A DNA stretch of 64,000 bases from Herbidospora daliensis (lineage in GTDB: Bacteria; Actinomycetota; Actinomycetes; Streptosporangiales; Streptosporangiaceae). Positions within the stretch are counted from its first letter, which is position 1; the number at the start of each line of letters is the position of its first letter. Where the stretch lies: assembly GCF_001570585.1 (NCBI RefSeq), contig NZ_BBXF01000002.1, forward strand, positions 806,001 through 870,000. Reading direction: 5' to 3'. Below are positions 1 through 8,017 of this stretch, piece by piece. Below the pieces are notes generated by a model. The model was not told the origin of the DNA. It saw nothing but the letters and a program-made list of their open reading frames with translations, and did not search any database. The position numbers and the translations under genes were made by a program.

Positions 1-16
1 TGACCTCAGGAAGCCG

Positions 17-44
17 GCCCGCTCCCCCTGCCGGGGGAGCGGGC
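17..44. terminator. Rho-independent terminator of an upstream gene
   Basis: A perfect 12-bp stem (17-28 pairs with 33-44) closes a 4-nt TGCC loop and is followed by TTTT at 45-48. It lies just after a possible stop codon at 1-3, so it probably ends a gene left of the window. Confidence 0.85.
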
Positions 45-59
45 TTTTCGCTACCCGGC

Positions 60-70
60 CGAAAGTTTCT
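60..70. promoter_or_regulatory. Candidate xylanase-type operator (GAAAGTTTC palindrome)
   Basis: CGAAAGTTTCT contains the perfect odd palindrome GAAA-G-TTTC. A second version, TTTC-T-GAAA, lies at 187-195 just before the -35 box. Similar CGAAA-N-TTTCG palindromes are known upstream of streptomycete xylanase genes, so repression by a xylan-responsive regulator is inferred. Confidence 0.45.
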
Positions 71-199
71 CTCGAAAGCGCCAGTAGATCGCTGCATTCA
101 TCTGGTTGCATTGTGAACACGTCTCAAATTGATGGCTTCTGACCTGCGTATTCGCCTGTGAGCTGCGGGTTCAGGTTTCGGAGATGTTTCTGAAAGTTG

Positions 200-228
200 T
201 TGACAGCTCCGAGGTCCCCGCTGACACT
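200..228 (+). promoter_or_regulatory. Promoter of the GH11 xylanase gene
   Basis: A perfect TTGACA -35 box (200-205) is followed after 17 nt by GACACT (223-228), an acceptable actinomycete -10. It leads to a leader of about 60 nt and an AGGGAGGA ribosome binding site before the ATG at 294. Confidence 0.6.
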
Positions 229-293
229 TTCGGGGAAACCGATCCGCTCCCGTCGGTCGTTCCGAGCCCCTTAGGCAGGGAGGAAGCACACCC

Positions 294-1268
294 ATGAAAA
301 AAGGCTTAGCGGCCGCCGGAATCTGGGCCACGGTGATGGCCATGATCACGTTTCTGCCGGGCGTCGCCCAGGCGGCCGTGACCACGAACCAGACCGGTAA
401 CAACAACGGCTACTGGTACTCCTTCTGGACCGACGCCCAGGGCACGGTCTCGATGGAGCTCGGTTCCGGGGGCAACTACAGCACCTCGTGGCGCAACACC
501 GGCAACTTCGTCGCCGGCAAGGGCTGGCAGACCGGCAGCCGTCGCACGGTCTCGTACTCGGGCAGCTTCAACCCGTCGGGAAACGCATACCTGACCCTCT
601 ACGGGTGGACCCGCAACCCGCTGGTCGAGTACTACATCGTCGACAACTGGGGCACCTACCGCCCGACCGGCTCCTACAAGGGCACGGTGACGAGCGACGG
701 CGGCACCTACGACATCTACGAGACGACCCGCACCAACGCGCCCTCCATCGAGGGGACCCGGACGTTCAAGCAGTTCTGGAGCGTGCGGCAGCAGAAGAAG
801 ACCGGCGGCACCATCACCTCCGGCAACCACTTCGACGCGTGGTCGCGGGCCGGCATGCAGATGGGCAACCACGACTACATGATCATGGCGACCGAGGGCT
901 ACCAGAGCAGCGGCAGCTCCAACATCACGGTCGGCAGCAGCGGTGGCGGCGGCGGCAGCAACCCGACGCCCACCCCCACCAACGGCGGCGGCGGAGGCGG
1001 CGGCGGTTGCACCGCGTCGCTCTCGGCGGGCCAGTCGTGGAGTGACCGCTACAACCTGAACGTCTCGGTGAGCGGGTCGAGCAACTGGACGGTCACGATG
1101 AACGTGCCGTCGCCCGCGAAGATCAGCTCGACGTGGAACATCTCCGCGTCCTACCCGAACGCGCAGACCCTGACGGCACGGCCCAACGGCAGTGGCAACA
1201 ACTGGGGCGTGACGATCATGCGCAACGGCAACAGCACGTGGCCGACGGTCTCCTGCCAGGCAGGCTGA
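294..1268 (+). CDS. Secreted GH11 endo-1,4-beta-xylanase with C-terminal CBM2
   Basis: This enzyme hydrolyses internal beta-1,4 bonds of xylan outside the cell. Residues 1-27 are a Sec signal peptide ending AQA. Residues 29-213 are a complete GH11 jelly roll, with nucleophile Glu112 in [12 protein letters not shown] and acid/base Glu201 in [11 protein letters not shown] Gly/Pro/Thr linker (about 216-238, with an eight-glycine run) leads to a CBM2-like cellulose/xylan-binding module bounded by Cys239 and Cys321. The domain order matches Thermobifida and Streptomyces Xyn11 enzymes. An AGGGAGGA ribosome binding site supports the start. It is monocistronic, with its own promoter and a strong terminator. 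Confidence 0.97.
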   Translation: MKKGLAAAGIWATVMAMITFLPGVAQAAVTTNQTGNNNGYWYSFWTDAQGTVSMELGSGGNYSTSWRNTGNFVAGKGWQTGSRRTVSYSGSFNPSGNAYLTLYGWTRNPLVEYYIVDNWGTYRPTGSYKGTVTSDGGTYDIYETTRTNAPSIEGTRTFKQFWSVRQQKKTGGTITSGNHFDAWSRAGMQMGNHDYMIMATEGYQSSGSSNITVGSSGGGGGSNPTPTPTNGGGGGGGGCTASLSAGQSWSDRYNLNVSVSGSSNWTVTMNVPSPAKISSTWNISASYPNAQTLTARPNGSGNNWGVTIMRNGNSTWPTVSCQAG

Positions 1269-1280
1269 CCTATCGACCAG

Positions 1281-1315
1281 CGGAAAGCCCAGGTGATCGG
1301 TGCCTGGGCTTTCCG
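1281..1315. terminator. Bidirectional terminator between convergent genes
   Basis: A perfect 13-bp stem (1281-1293 with 1303-1315) with a 9-nt loop lies between the xylanase stop and the 3' end of the convergent gene. AAA on one flank and TTT on the other lie inside the stem, so it could serve both strands. Confidence 0.85.
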
Positions 1316-1326
1316 CCGTCCTCGGG

Positions 1327-2994
1327 TCAGGCCGGGCAGGTCTGACCCGGGAGGGTCAGCGAGGCGCGGGCGTGGCTGATGACGACGTCCACCCCGGCGA
1401 CGGTGGTGACGTGGACGGCGTTGACCTTGAGTCCGGTGCCGTTCCCGTAGGGCACCCGTTCGTTCAGCACGATCTTGGCGACCAGCGGGATCGTGATCGT
1501 GTGGTTCACCGGCGGGTTCGTGATCGTCGAACCGTTGACCTTGAGCGTGGTGAAGGTGGTCGTGCCCGAGGTGGTGACGGTCCCGCTCTCGGTCGCGGTC
1601 GCCGTCGCCTGAGCGGTGATCTCCTCAGCCGTGATCAGGCCGTTGAGCAGGTTCAGCTTCGCGGTGGTGGCCTTGGCCCGCGCGGTACGCAGCCCGTCGG
1701 GCCCCACCGTGCCCGCGGCCTCCGTGGTCAGCACCCCGAGCGAGGCGACGGCCGGGAGGATCGCGGTCAGCAGCGAGTCGTTGTCGGAGCCGGGCGTGGC
1801 CGTGCAGGTGACGTCTGACGGCACCAGCGCCGCCCCGCCGATCAGCGGCGCGGTCACCTTCGCCGCGTGGGCGTGGGCGTCGAACTTGTGCTCCGGCGCG
1901 ACGAACGACACCGACGCGCACGCCGCCGGCGGGTTGATGCCGACCCGGTCGGAGACGTCGGCCGGGCAGGTCGAGTACTCGCCGATGACCCCGGCCTTCA
2001 CGGGGATGTTCACGGTGCAGCTGGTCACGCCGTCGCCGATGCCGCCCCCGGCGGAGACGACCCCGTTCACGACCGAGACCGACGGCTGGTCGCAGTCGCT
2101 CGTCGCGGCCCCGGCCGGGGTCAGCCCGTCGGGCAGCGCGGTCTTGAACGACCAGCCGTTCTTCTCCCGCAGCTCGGAGGTGTTGGTGACGGTCAGCTTG
2201 AGCGTGGCGGTCTGGCCGATCGCCGGGCTGCCCGGCGTGTAGGACAGGCCGAGCTGCGGGGTCACGTCGAGCACCCGCACGTTGTCGATCGCCCCGTCGT
2301 TGCCGTTGGTGCCGCCCTGCGTGTTGACCAGGCGGATGCCGAGCTGTGACCCGGAGAACAACACGGGCGCGTCGCTCGTGTAGGTGCCGACCGAGATGCC
2401 GCTGATCACCGCCCCCGGGTTTGCGCAGGTGTCGATGGGCTGGCTGAACGTCGGGATCGCGGTGTTCCCGTCGAGCAGGTAGAACACCATCAGCGGGTGG
2501 ACGACGTTGCAGTTGACGGCCGCCGCGTCGACCGAGAAGGTGACGAACCGGTTGCCGCTCCCGATGGACACCGGGCTCTCCGTCTCCAGCTGCACCTTGT
2601 TGGGGCCGGGAGGCGTGTGCGTGAAGGCGGTCACGGCGTGGTTGGTGGCGGGGTCGCCACCGGCCCACTGACCCAGGGCCCCGGCCAGATCACGGACGAC
2701 CGGCCACCATCCGCCGCACTGCTGCGCCAGCGGAGGCGCGACGGCCGGGTTGAGCCGGCTGGCGATGAGCCCGTTGCACGAGGTCAGCCAGGCGGGGTCG
2801 GCGGTGTAGGTCATGGCGTGGGGCGCCGGACCGGTGTAGTCGGTGACCATGACGGGCGCCGTGCTCACCCCGTTCTCGAACTCCTCGCTGAAGATGACCT
2901 GCGGATCGGCGGGCGCGGCGGCGGCCGCCCGCGGGGCCAAGACGGCGGTCAGCGGGATGAGGGTGAGCACGACCGCAGGGACGATTCGTCGCAA
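1327..2994 (-). CDS. Secreted surface protein with DUF11-like repeat and choice-of-anchor-type domain
   Basis: This is a 555-residue exported protein of unknown biochemical function. A signal peptide (1 to about 26, Ala-rich cleavage region) precedes a jelly-roll-like domain (about 30-245, ending GAIDNVRVLDV, typical of adhesin-like beta-sandwiches). A DUF11/DUF7933-like segment follows (about 248-360, from LGLSYTPGSPAIGQ). The C-terminal domain (about 375-555) resembles choice-of-anchor P proteins. No sortase motif or terminal membrane helix is visible. The start is TTG, supported by GAAGGGA 8 nt upstream. A surface or matrix role is inference. Confidence 0.75.
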   Translation of the reverse strand: MRRIVPAVVLTLIPLTAVLAPRAAAAAPADPQVIFSEEFENGVSTAPVMVTDYTGPAPHAMTYTADPAWLTSCNGLIASRLNPAVAPPLAQQCGGWWPVVRDLAGALGQWAGGDPATNHAVTAFTHTPPGPNKVQLETESPVSIGSGNRFVTFSVDAAAVNCNVVHPLMVFYLLDGNTAIPTFSQPIDTCANPGAVISGISVGTYTSDAPVLFSGSQLGIRLVNTQGGTNGNDGAIDNVRVLDVTPQLGLSYTPGSPAIGQTATLKLTVTNTSELREKNGWSFKTALPDGLTPAGAATSDCDQPSVSVVNGVVSAGGGIGDGVTSCTVNIPVKAGVIGEYSTCPADVSDRVGINPPAACASVSFVAPEHKFDAHAHAAKVTAPLIGGAALVPSDVTCTATPGSDNDSLLTAILPAVASLGVLTTEAAGTVGPDGLRTARAKATTAKLNLLNGLITAEEITAQATATATESGTVTTSGTTTFTTLKVNGSTITNPPVNHTITIPLVAKIVLNERVPYGNGTGLKVNAVHVTTVAGVDVVISHARASLTLPGQTCPA

Positions 2995-3040
2995 AGGTGG
3001 AATCCCTTCGTGGCGAACTGGCGGTCCTCAGTTCGTACAC

Positions 3041-3069
3041 AAAGTCTCCGACGAACTACTCCCTGTCAA
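3041..3069 (-). promoter_or_regulatory. Promoter of the secreted surface protein gene
   Basis: On the minus strand a perfect TTGACA (3069-3064) is followed after 17 nt by GACTTT (3046-3041). The spacing and the imperfect -10 resemble the xylanase promoter on the other side of the gene pair. Confidence 0.5.
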
Positions 3070-3085
3070 GAAACCGAGGCAATTG

Positions 3086-3886
3086 TCAGTAGTCACGCCA
3101 TTCGTCGGGTTCAGCCGAATCGCTGGCCGACGGCTCCTGGATGTGGGTCTCCGCGCCCCAGCCTCTGAGCAGGGAGTCGGTGATCCGGGTGACGACGCGG
3201 GTAGGGCCCATCTTCTCGGCGTCCGACGTCCAGACGCGGCGGACCAGCCCGTCCTTGCCGATCCAGATCCGCCAGACGATTTTCTGCTTCGCGTCGTTTC
3301 CGGTCGGTCGTTTGCCGCCATAGTTGCGCTGGAACGCGGGAGAGACCCGATAGAGATCGGGGTGACTGATGACGCCTCGGTAAAGGGTGGTCGGAGTGCG
3401 GTCGTAGACCCCGCCGGCGCTCTTGCTCACGGCGCGGGCCAGCAGCGCCTTCAGGGTGGCGGGCTCGTCCATGGCGATGTCGCCCGCCGAGAAGTGCGGG
3501 ATCGAGCCGGGTTCTTCGTATTTGACCCACGTCTTCGTCGGCGGAGTCAGGCACCACCAGCCCTGGCAATAGGAGCGGTCCTTGAAGATGAGGTAACGGA
3601 GCGGTGGGTCGGGGTATCTCGGATCGGCGACGTCGCGCCGGTCGACCGCCACGACCCCGTCAGGACCGAATTCGACGCGGGATTTCTGCCGATAGTCGGA
3701 GTCCTCCTCTTCCACGGTGGAGACGGCCGTCGTCATGGAGACGCCTCGACCGGCCACGAACTGGGCCCGGAGCGCGTCGGGCGGCGTCGTGGACACCGTG
3801 GTGAATACCGTGGCGAAAGCCGTGGTGGAAAACGTGATCGACGCCATGGCCGTCGCGGTGACGGCGATTCGGAATAAGCGCTGCAT
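3086..3886 (-). CDS. Secreted protein of unknown function, paralogue of the 15.7-kb gene
   Basis: This 266-residue exported protein has a signal peptide ending TAFA. I chose the ATG at 3886 over the in-frame ATG at 3895 because GAAAGG abuts the earlier ATG and is properly spaced from this one. It shares an ordered set of motifs with the protein at 15673-16431: a threonine/arginine-rich first third, a YRGVISH motif, a Trp-rich strand with DGLVRR, then TRITD and WGAE. I therefore treat the two as one family, possibly with an LppX/LolA-like lipid-binding beta fold; that fold is inference. No catalytic motif is visible. Confidence 0.65.
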   Translation of the reverse strand: MQRLFRIAVTATAMASITFSTTAFATVFTTVSTTPPDALRAQFVAGRGVSMTTAVSTVEEEDSDYRQKSRVEFGPDGVVAVDRRDVADPRYPDPPLRYLIFKDRSYCQGWWCLTPPTKTWVKYEEPGSIPHFSAGDIAMDEPATLKALLARAVSKSAGGVYDRTPTTLYRGVISHPDLYRVSPAFQRNYGGKRPTGNDAKQKIVWRIWIGKDGLVRRVWTSDAEKMGPTRVVTRITDSLLRGWGAETHIQEPSASDSAEPDEWRDY

Positions 3887-3962
3887 TCGACCCATCCTTT
3901 CGCCGCACCGAATGCGGTGACTCTGATGGTCACAGCCCTTGATTACGAAGGGATCGCGTTGA

Positions 3963-4535
3963 TTATGCGTTTTTGAGGCTTTCGATGGCTTCGGTCAGGC
4001 CGATTTCCAAATAGCGGATGTCGTCGGTCGCGACCAGCATCGTCGCGCCGCCCACGATGGCTCCGATGATCTGGGTCGCCGCGCGCTCTGCGTCGGCGTC
4101 GGGCCGGACCGATCGCACGCCGTCGGCGACGTGGCGGTGCCAGCGGGCGTACATGCCCGTGATGATGCCTTCGACCGCCGGGTCGGCCAGGCCCAGTTGG
4201 GCCGTCAGCGCCGACAACGGGCAGCGGCGGCGCTGGGCGGCGTAGCGGGCGATCACGCGGTCGCGCCAGGCCTCCCACTGCGCCCAGGAGGTCAGGTCGC
4301 TCAGGTAGGGCTCCTGCTCCGCGAGGACGAGTTCGGCCTCGTGGGCGGCCACGGCGAGCAGCATGTCGGCTTTGCCGTCGGGGAAGTAGTGGAAGATCTG
4401 GCTCTTGCTCGTGGTGGTCGCGGCCCGGATGTCGTCGAGGCCCACGTTGGCGGGGCCGTGGTCGCGGATGAGCTTGGCGGCGCCTTCGACGATTCGCTGC
4501 CGGGTGGCGGCGCCCTTCGGAGTCAGTGCTCTCAC
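3963..4535 (-). CDS. TetR/AcrR-family transcriptional regulator
   Basis: This is a 190-residue repressor-type protein. The N-terminal HTH (about 10-57) reads RQRIVEGAAKLIRDHGPANV, then DDIRAATTTSKSQIFHYF, matching the TetR fold including the recognition-helix S-x-x-FHYF end. The all-helical C-terminal half binds an unknown ligand. The gene is divergent from the SDR gene at 4625 across 89 bp that hold inverted repeats and both promoters. Autoregulation and control of the SDR gene are therefore likely. Confidence 0.9.
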   Translation of the reverse strand: MRALTPKGAATRQRIVEGAAKLIRDHGPANVGLDDIRAATTTSKSQIFHYFPDGKADMLLAVAAHEAELVLAEQEPYLSDLTSWAQWEAWRDRVIARYAAQRRRCPLSALTAQLGLADPAVEGIITGMYARWHRHVADGVRSVRPDADAERAATQIIGAIVGGATMLVATDDIRYLEIGLTEAIESLKNA

Positions 4536-4560
4536 CTGGGTACTCTAGCAAAAAGTGAAC

Positions 4561-4605
4561 TTGACAGTCCATTTTTGGAGTGGCATTTTGGACCGCACAG
4601 TCCAA
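4561..4605. promoter_or_regulatory. TetR operators and divergent SDR/TetR promoters
   Basis: Two inverted repeats stand 3-4 helical turns apart: TCCA-N4-TGGA (4568-4579) and TTGGAC-N6-GTCCAA (4588-4605). ACAGTCCA occurs at 4564 and again at 4597, exactly 33 bp apart. The SDR promoter candidate is TTGACA (4561-4566) with CATTTT (4584-4589). The minus-strand TetR promoter candidate is TGGACT/TAGAGT with 18-nt spacing, its -35 lying in the first repeat. Binding would block both. Confidence 0.6.
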
Positions 4606-4624
4606 TCCACGGAAGGAACCTCAG

Positions 4625-5395
4625 ATGGACCTGCAGCTCACCGGCAAGCGCGCCCTGGTGACCGGATCGACCGGCGGCCTCGGCGCGGAGATCGCCCGCA
4701 CCCTCGCCGCCGAGGGGGTGACGGTGGTCGTCCACGGAAGGGATCGGGCGCGGGCCGAGGCGCTCGCCGAGGAGATCGGCGGGACCGTCGCGATCGGCGA
4801 CCTCGCGACCGACGAGGGCGCCGACGCCGTGGCGGAGGCGGCCAAGGAGGTCGACATCCTCGTCAACAACCTGGGCGTCTTCGACCCCTCGCTGACCTGG
4901 GACGTGCTGACGGCCGACGACTGGAACGACATCTACAACGTCAACGTCGTCGCGTCGGTACGGATGATCAAGAGGTTCGTCCCGGGCATGAAGGAGCGGG
5001 GCTGGGGGCGGGTCATCCAGATCAGCAGCGCCCTCTCCGACCACCCGATGGACACCCAGCCCCACTACGCCGCGACCAACGCCGCCCGCAACAACCTGGC
5101 CGCCTCGCTCTCCCGGGAGCTGAAGGACTCGGGGGTCACCTCGAACGCGGTGGCCGCCGGCGGCATCCTCACGCCGAGCGCGAAGGTCCGGCTCACCGAG
5201 CTCGGGCGGCAGTCGGGCTGGGGCGAGACCTGGGAGGAGATGGCCGAGACCGCCGGCCGCCGCCTCACCACCATGGTCGACGTCGGCCGGATCGGCCTGC
5301 CGGAGGAGTACGCCGGCATGGTGACCTTCCTGGCCAGCCCGCGCTCGAACTACGTCACCGGCGCGACGTTGCGGGTCGACGGGGGATGGCACTGA
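4625..5395 (+). CDS. SDR-family NAD(P)-dependent oxidoreductase
   Basis: This is a 256-residue classical short-chain dehydrogenase/reductase acting on an unknown carbonyl or alcohol. The Rossmann glycine motif is TGSTGGLGAEIA (about 12-23), NNLGVFDPS replaces the usual NNAG, and a Ser follows ISSALSDH. The active-site Tyr/Lys position reads HYAATNAARNN, so the usual YxxxK lysine is replaced by Asn. That may alter the chemistry. The C-terminus VTGATLRVDGGWH is typical. The start at 4625 is preferred to the ATG at 4580 because GGAAGGAACC precedes it. The gene is divergent from, and probably controlled by, the TetR gene. Confidence 0.88.
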   Translation: MDLQLTGKRALVTGSTGGLGAEIARTLAAEGVTVVVHGRDRARAEALAEEIGGTVAIGDLATDEGADAVAEAAKEVDILVNNLGVFDPSLTWDVLTADDWNDIYNVNVVASVRMIKRFVPGMKERGWGRVIQISSALSDHPMDTQPHYAATNAARNNLAASLSRELKDSGVTSNAVAAGGILTPSAKVRLTELGRQSGWGETWEEMAETAGRRLTTMVDVGRIGLPEEYAGMVTFLASPRSNYVTGATLRVDGGWH

Positions 5396-5405
5396 TCGAT
5401 ACCGC

Positions 5406-5446
5406 TTGACGGAGATTCCCCTATTTCCTACATTAAAAGTAGGAAA
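5406..5446 (+). promoter_or_regulatory. Operon promoter with palindromic operator over the -10
   Basis: TTGACG (5406-5411) and TACATT (5429-5434) are separated by 17 nt. The 8-bp inverted repeat TTTCCTAC-N7-GTAGGAAA (5424-5446) covers the -10 and the likely start site, which suggests a repressor operator. No regulator gene lies in the operon, so the cognate protein is unknown. A global sulfur or nutrient-limitation repressor would fit. Confidence 0.7.
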
Positions 5447-5462
5447 CTGAGAGGTGATCTCC

Positions 5463-7097
5463 GTGCGCCGGTTCCGCGCCCCCCTAGCCGCACTACTCCT
5501 ACTTCCGCTGCTCGCCGCCTGCGGCGGGACCAGCGCACCCGAGCAGGCCCCGGCCGGCCCGCCCGCCAAGGGCGGCTCGCTCGTCTTCGGCGTCAACACC
5601 GAGCCGGCCAACCTCGACCCCCACGCCAGCCCGCAGGACGTCACCGGCCTGTTTACCCGGCCCGTGCTCGACTCCCTGGTCGCCCTCGACGACAAGGGCG
5701 ACGTCCACCCGTGGCTGGCCAGCTCGTGGGAGATCTCCGACGACCAGCTGACCTACACCTTCAAGCTCCGGACCGGGGTGAAGTTCAGCGACGGCACGCC
5801 CTTCGACGCCGCCGCCGTGAAGACCAACCTCGACCACATCGTCGACCCGGCGACCAAGTCGCAGCTGGCGGCCGCGGCGTTCGGGCCGTACGAGAAGAGC
5901 ACCGTCGTCGACCCGCAGACCATCGAGGTCACGTTCAAGGAGGCCTATTCGCCCTTCCTGGCGGCGCTCGCCACCGCCTACTTCGGCATCCAGTCGCCCA
6001 GGCAGCTGGCGCTCGGGCCCGAGGCGCTGGCCAAGAAGGTCGTCGGGACGGGCCCGTTCGTCATCGACGCCTACGTGCCGCACCAAGGCATCACCTACCG
6101 CCGCAACCCCGACTACGACTGGGCGCCCCCGATCGCCAAGCACTCCGGGCCGGCCCACCTCGAACGCCTGGAGTTCAAGGTCATCGTCGAGGACGCCGTC
6201 AGGCTCGGGGCGCTGACCAGCGGGCAGATCGACGCCATCGCGAGCGTGCCGCCGGTCAACGTCAAGCAGGTCGAGGCCGACCCCAAGCTGACCGTCCTCC
6301 GCAAGCAGGCCCCGGGCGGGAACTACAACTACTACCCGAACAACGAGAAGGGGGTCTTCGCCGACCAGAAGGTCCGGCAGGCCTTCCGCGACGGCATCGA
6401 CTTCGCCACCGTCGTCGAGAAGCTCTACTTCGGCGCCTTCGACCCGGCGTCCAGCGCGATCTCCCCGGCGACGGCCGGATACGACAAGACCACCGAGACG
6501 CAGTGGACGTACGACCCCGAAGGGGCCGCCCGGCTGCTCGACGAGGCCGGCTGGTCGGCCAGGGACGCCGAGGGCTACCGCACCAAGGACGGCCGGCGGC
6601 TGACGGTGAAGTGGCCGTTCCTCAAGGCGCTGGCCCGGGAGCAGCGCGGCACGCTGGCCGAACAGGTGCAGGCCGAGGCCAAGAAGGCCGGGTTCGACGT
6701 CCAGTTCGTCGACGTCACGCCCGCCGACTTCACCCCCAAGGCGCTGGCCGGCGACTACGACCTCATCGACTTCAGCTGGCAGCGGGCCGACGGCGACGCG
6801 CTGCGCAACCTGTTCGCCATCTCCAACATCCCCCGCCCCGACTTCTTCGGCCAGAACCTGGCCCGCTGGCACGACCCCGAGACCGACGGCTGGCTGACCG
6901 GCGCGCTGCGCACCACCGACCCGGCCGAACGGGCCGCGCTCTACGCCAAGGTCCAGCAGAAGGCCAACACGAACGCCACGATCGTCCCGGTCTACGTCTT
7001 CACCTACCTGCTGGGCGCCTCGAAGCACGTCCAGGACGTCACCTTCGAGCCGCAGGCGTTCCCGACCTTCTACGACGCCTGGGTGTCGAAGGCATGA
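5463..7097 (+). CDS. ABC importer substrate-binding lipoprotein (SBP_bac_5, peptide/nickel type)
   Basis: This is a 544-residue extracellular lipoprotein that captures substrate for the permeases encoded downstream. The lipobox LLAACGG places lipidation at Cys20 of the chosen start. The family-5 signature GGSLVFGVNTEPANLDPH follows, then TYTFKLRTGVKFSDGTPFDA. I prefer the GTG at 5463 to that at 5454 because AGAGGTGAT lies ideally upstream of it. Family members bind peptides, nickel chelates, opines or small organics. Neighbouring flavin monooxygenases suggest an organosulfur or similar compound; that is inference. Its stop overlaps the next start by ATGA. Confidence 0.93.
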   Translation: MRRFRAPLAALLLLPLLAACGGTSAPEQAPAGPPAKGGSLVFGVNTEPANLDPHASPQDVTGLFTRPVLDSLVALDDKGDVHPWLASSWEISDDQLTYTFKLRTGVKFSDGTPFDAAAVKTNLDHIVDPATKSQLAAAAFGPYEKSTVVDPQTIEVTFKEAYSPFLAALATAYFGIQSPRQLALGPEALAKKVVGTGPFVIDAYVPHQGITYRRNPDYDWAPPIAKHSGPAHLERLEFKVIVEDAVRLGALTSGQIDAIASVPPVNVKQVEADPKLTVLRKQAPGGNYNYYPNNEKGVFADQKVRQAFRDGIDFATVVEKLYFGAFDPASSAISPATAGYDKTTETQWTYDPEGAARLLDEAGWSARDAEGYRTKDGRRLTVKWPFLKALAREQRGTLAEQVQAEAKKAGFDVQFVDVTPADFTPKALAGDYDLIDFSWQRADGDALRNLFAISNIPRPDFFGQNLARWHDPETDGWLTGALRTTDPAERAALYAKVQQKANTNATIVPVYVFTYLLGASKHVQDVTFEPQAFPTFYDAWVSKA

Positions 7098-8017
7098 TCC
7101 GCCGCATCCTCACCCGGCTCGGCACCTCGGTGCTGGTGCTCTGGGGGGCGGTGACGGTCTCCTTCACCGCCCTGCACCTGACGCCCGGCAACGTGGTCGA
7201 CGTGCTGATCGGCAGCAGCGTCGTGACCCCCGAGGTGCGGGCCCGCATCATCGCCGACTACGGGCTCGACGAGCCCCTGGTCGTCCAGTACGCCACCTAC
7301 CTGGGGCGCGTGCTGCGGGGCGACCTCGGGCGGTCGTACCAGCTGCACGAGCCGGTCGTCTCGGCGATCGGGGCGCAGCTCGGGCCGTCGTTGCAGCTCG
7401 CGGGGGTCTCGCTGCTGGTCGCGGTCGTGGTGTCGACGACGCTCGCGGTGCTGACCGCGCGGCGCAGGCCGTGGATCAGGGGGTTGTCGTCGGGCCTGGA
7501 GCTCGTCGGGGTGTCGATCCCGACGTTCTGGACCGCGATCCTGCTGCTGACGATCTTCTCGTTCCAGCTCGGCTGGTTCCCCGCCGTGGGCGCCGACGGC
7601 CCCGCCGCGCTGGTGCTGCCGGTCATCGCGGTCGCGCTGCCGATCACGACCCTGCTCACCCAGATGATGCGCGAGGGCCTGGAACTCGTGCTGGAACAGC
7701 CCTTCGTGCTGACCGCCCGCACCCGCGGCATGTCGGACCTCGGGGTGCGGCTCCGGCACGCGCTGCGGCACGTGCTGGTGCCGACCGTGACGCTGATCGG
7801 CTGGCTGGTCGGCCTGACGGTCGGCGCGATGGTCGCGGTCGAGCAGATCTTCTCCCGTCCGGGCGTCGGCCAGCTCACCCTGACCGCCGTCGGCGGCAAG
7901 GACCTGCCGATCGTGATGGGCGTGGTGCTGCTCACCGCGGTCCTGTACGTCGTCGTCAACGTCGTCGTCGACCTGCTCTACCTCCTCATCGACCCCCGGC
8001 TGCGGGGTGCCGCGTGA
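7094..8017 (+). CDS. ABC transporter permease (DppB type)
   Basis: This 307-residue inner-membrane permease has about six transmembrane helices. It starts MIRRILTRLGTSVLVLWGAVTV. A periplasmic-type loop with DYGLDEPLVVQYATYL is typical of DppB/OppB proteins, and the EAA-like coupling loop ARTRGMSDLGVRLRHALR contacts the ATPase. It overlaps both neighbours by 4 bp (ATGA upstream, GTGA downstream), indicating translational coupling and equal stoichiometry with the second permease. Confidence 0.94.
   Translation: MIRRILTRLGTSVLVLWGAVTVSFTALHLTPGNVVDVLIGSSVVTPEVRARIIADYGLDEPLVVQYATYLGRVLRGDLGRSYQLHEPVVSAIGAQLGPSLQLAGVSLLVAVVVSTTLAVLTARRRPWIRGLSSGLELVGVSIPTFWTAILLLTIFSFQLGWFPAVGADGPAALVLPVIAVALPITTLLTQMMREGLELVLEQPFVLTARTRGMSDLGVRLRHALRHVLVPTVTLIGWLVGLTVGAMVAVEQIFSRPGVGQLTLTAVGGKDLPIVMGVVLLTAVLYVVVNVVVDLLYLLIDPRLRGAA

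Noticed and set aside
5711-7093. Extended N-terminus of the first permease gene in the alternate frame
   Set aside because: The sequence before ATG 7094 is the out-of-frame shadow of the binding-protein gene. The permease homology begins exactly at MIRRILTRL.
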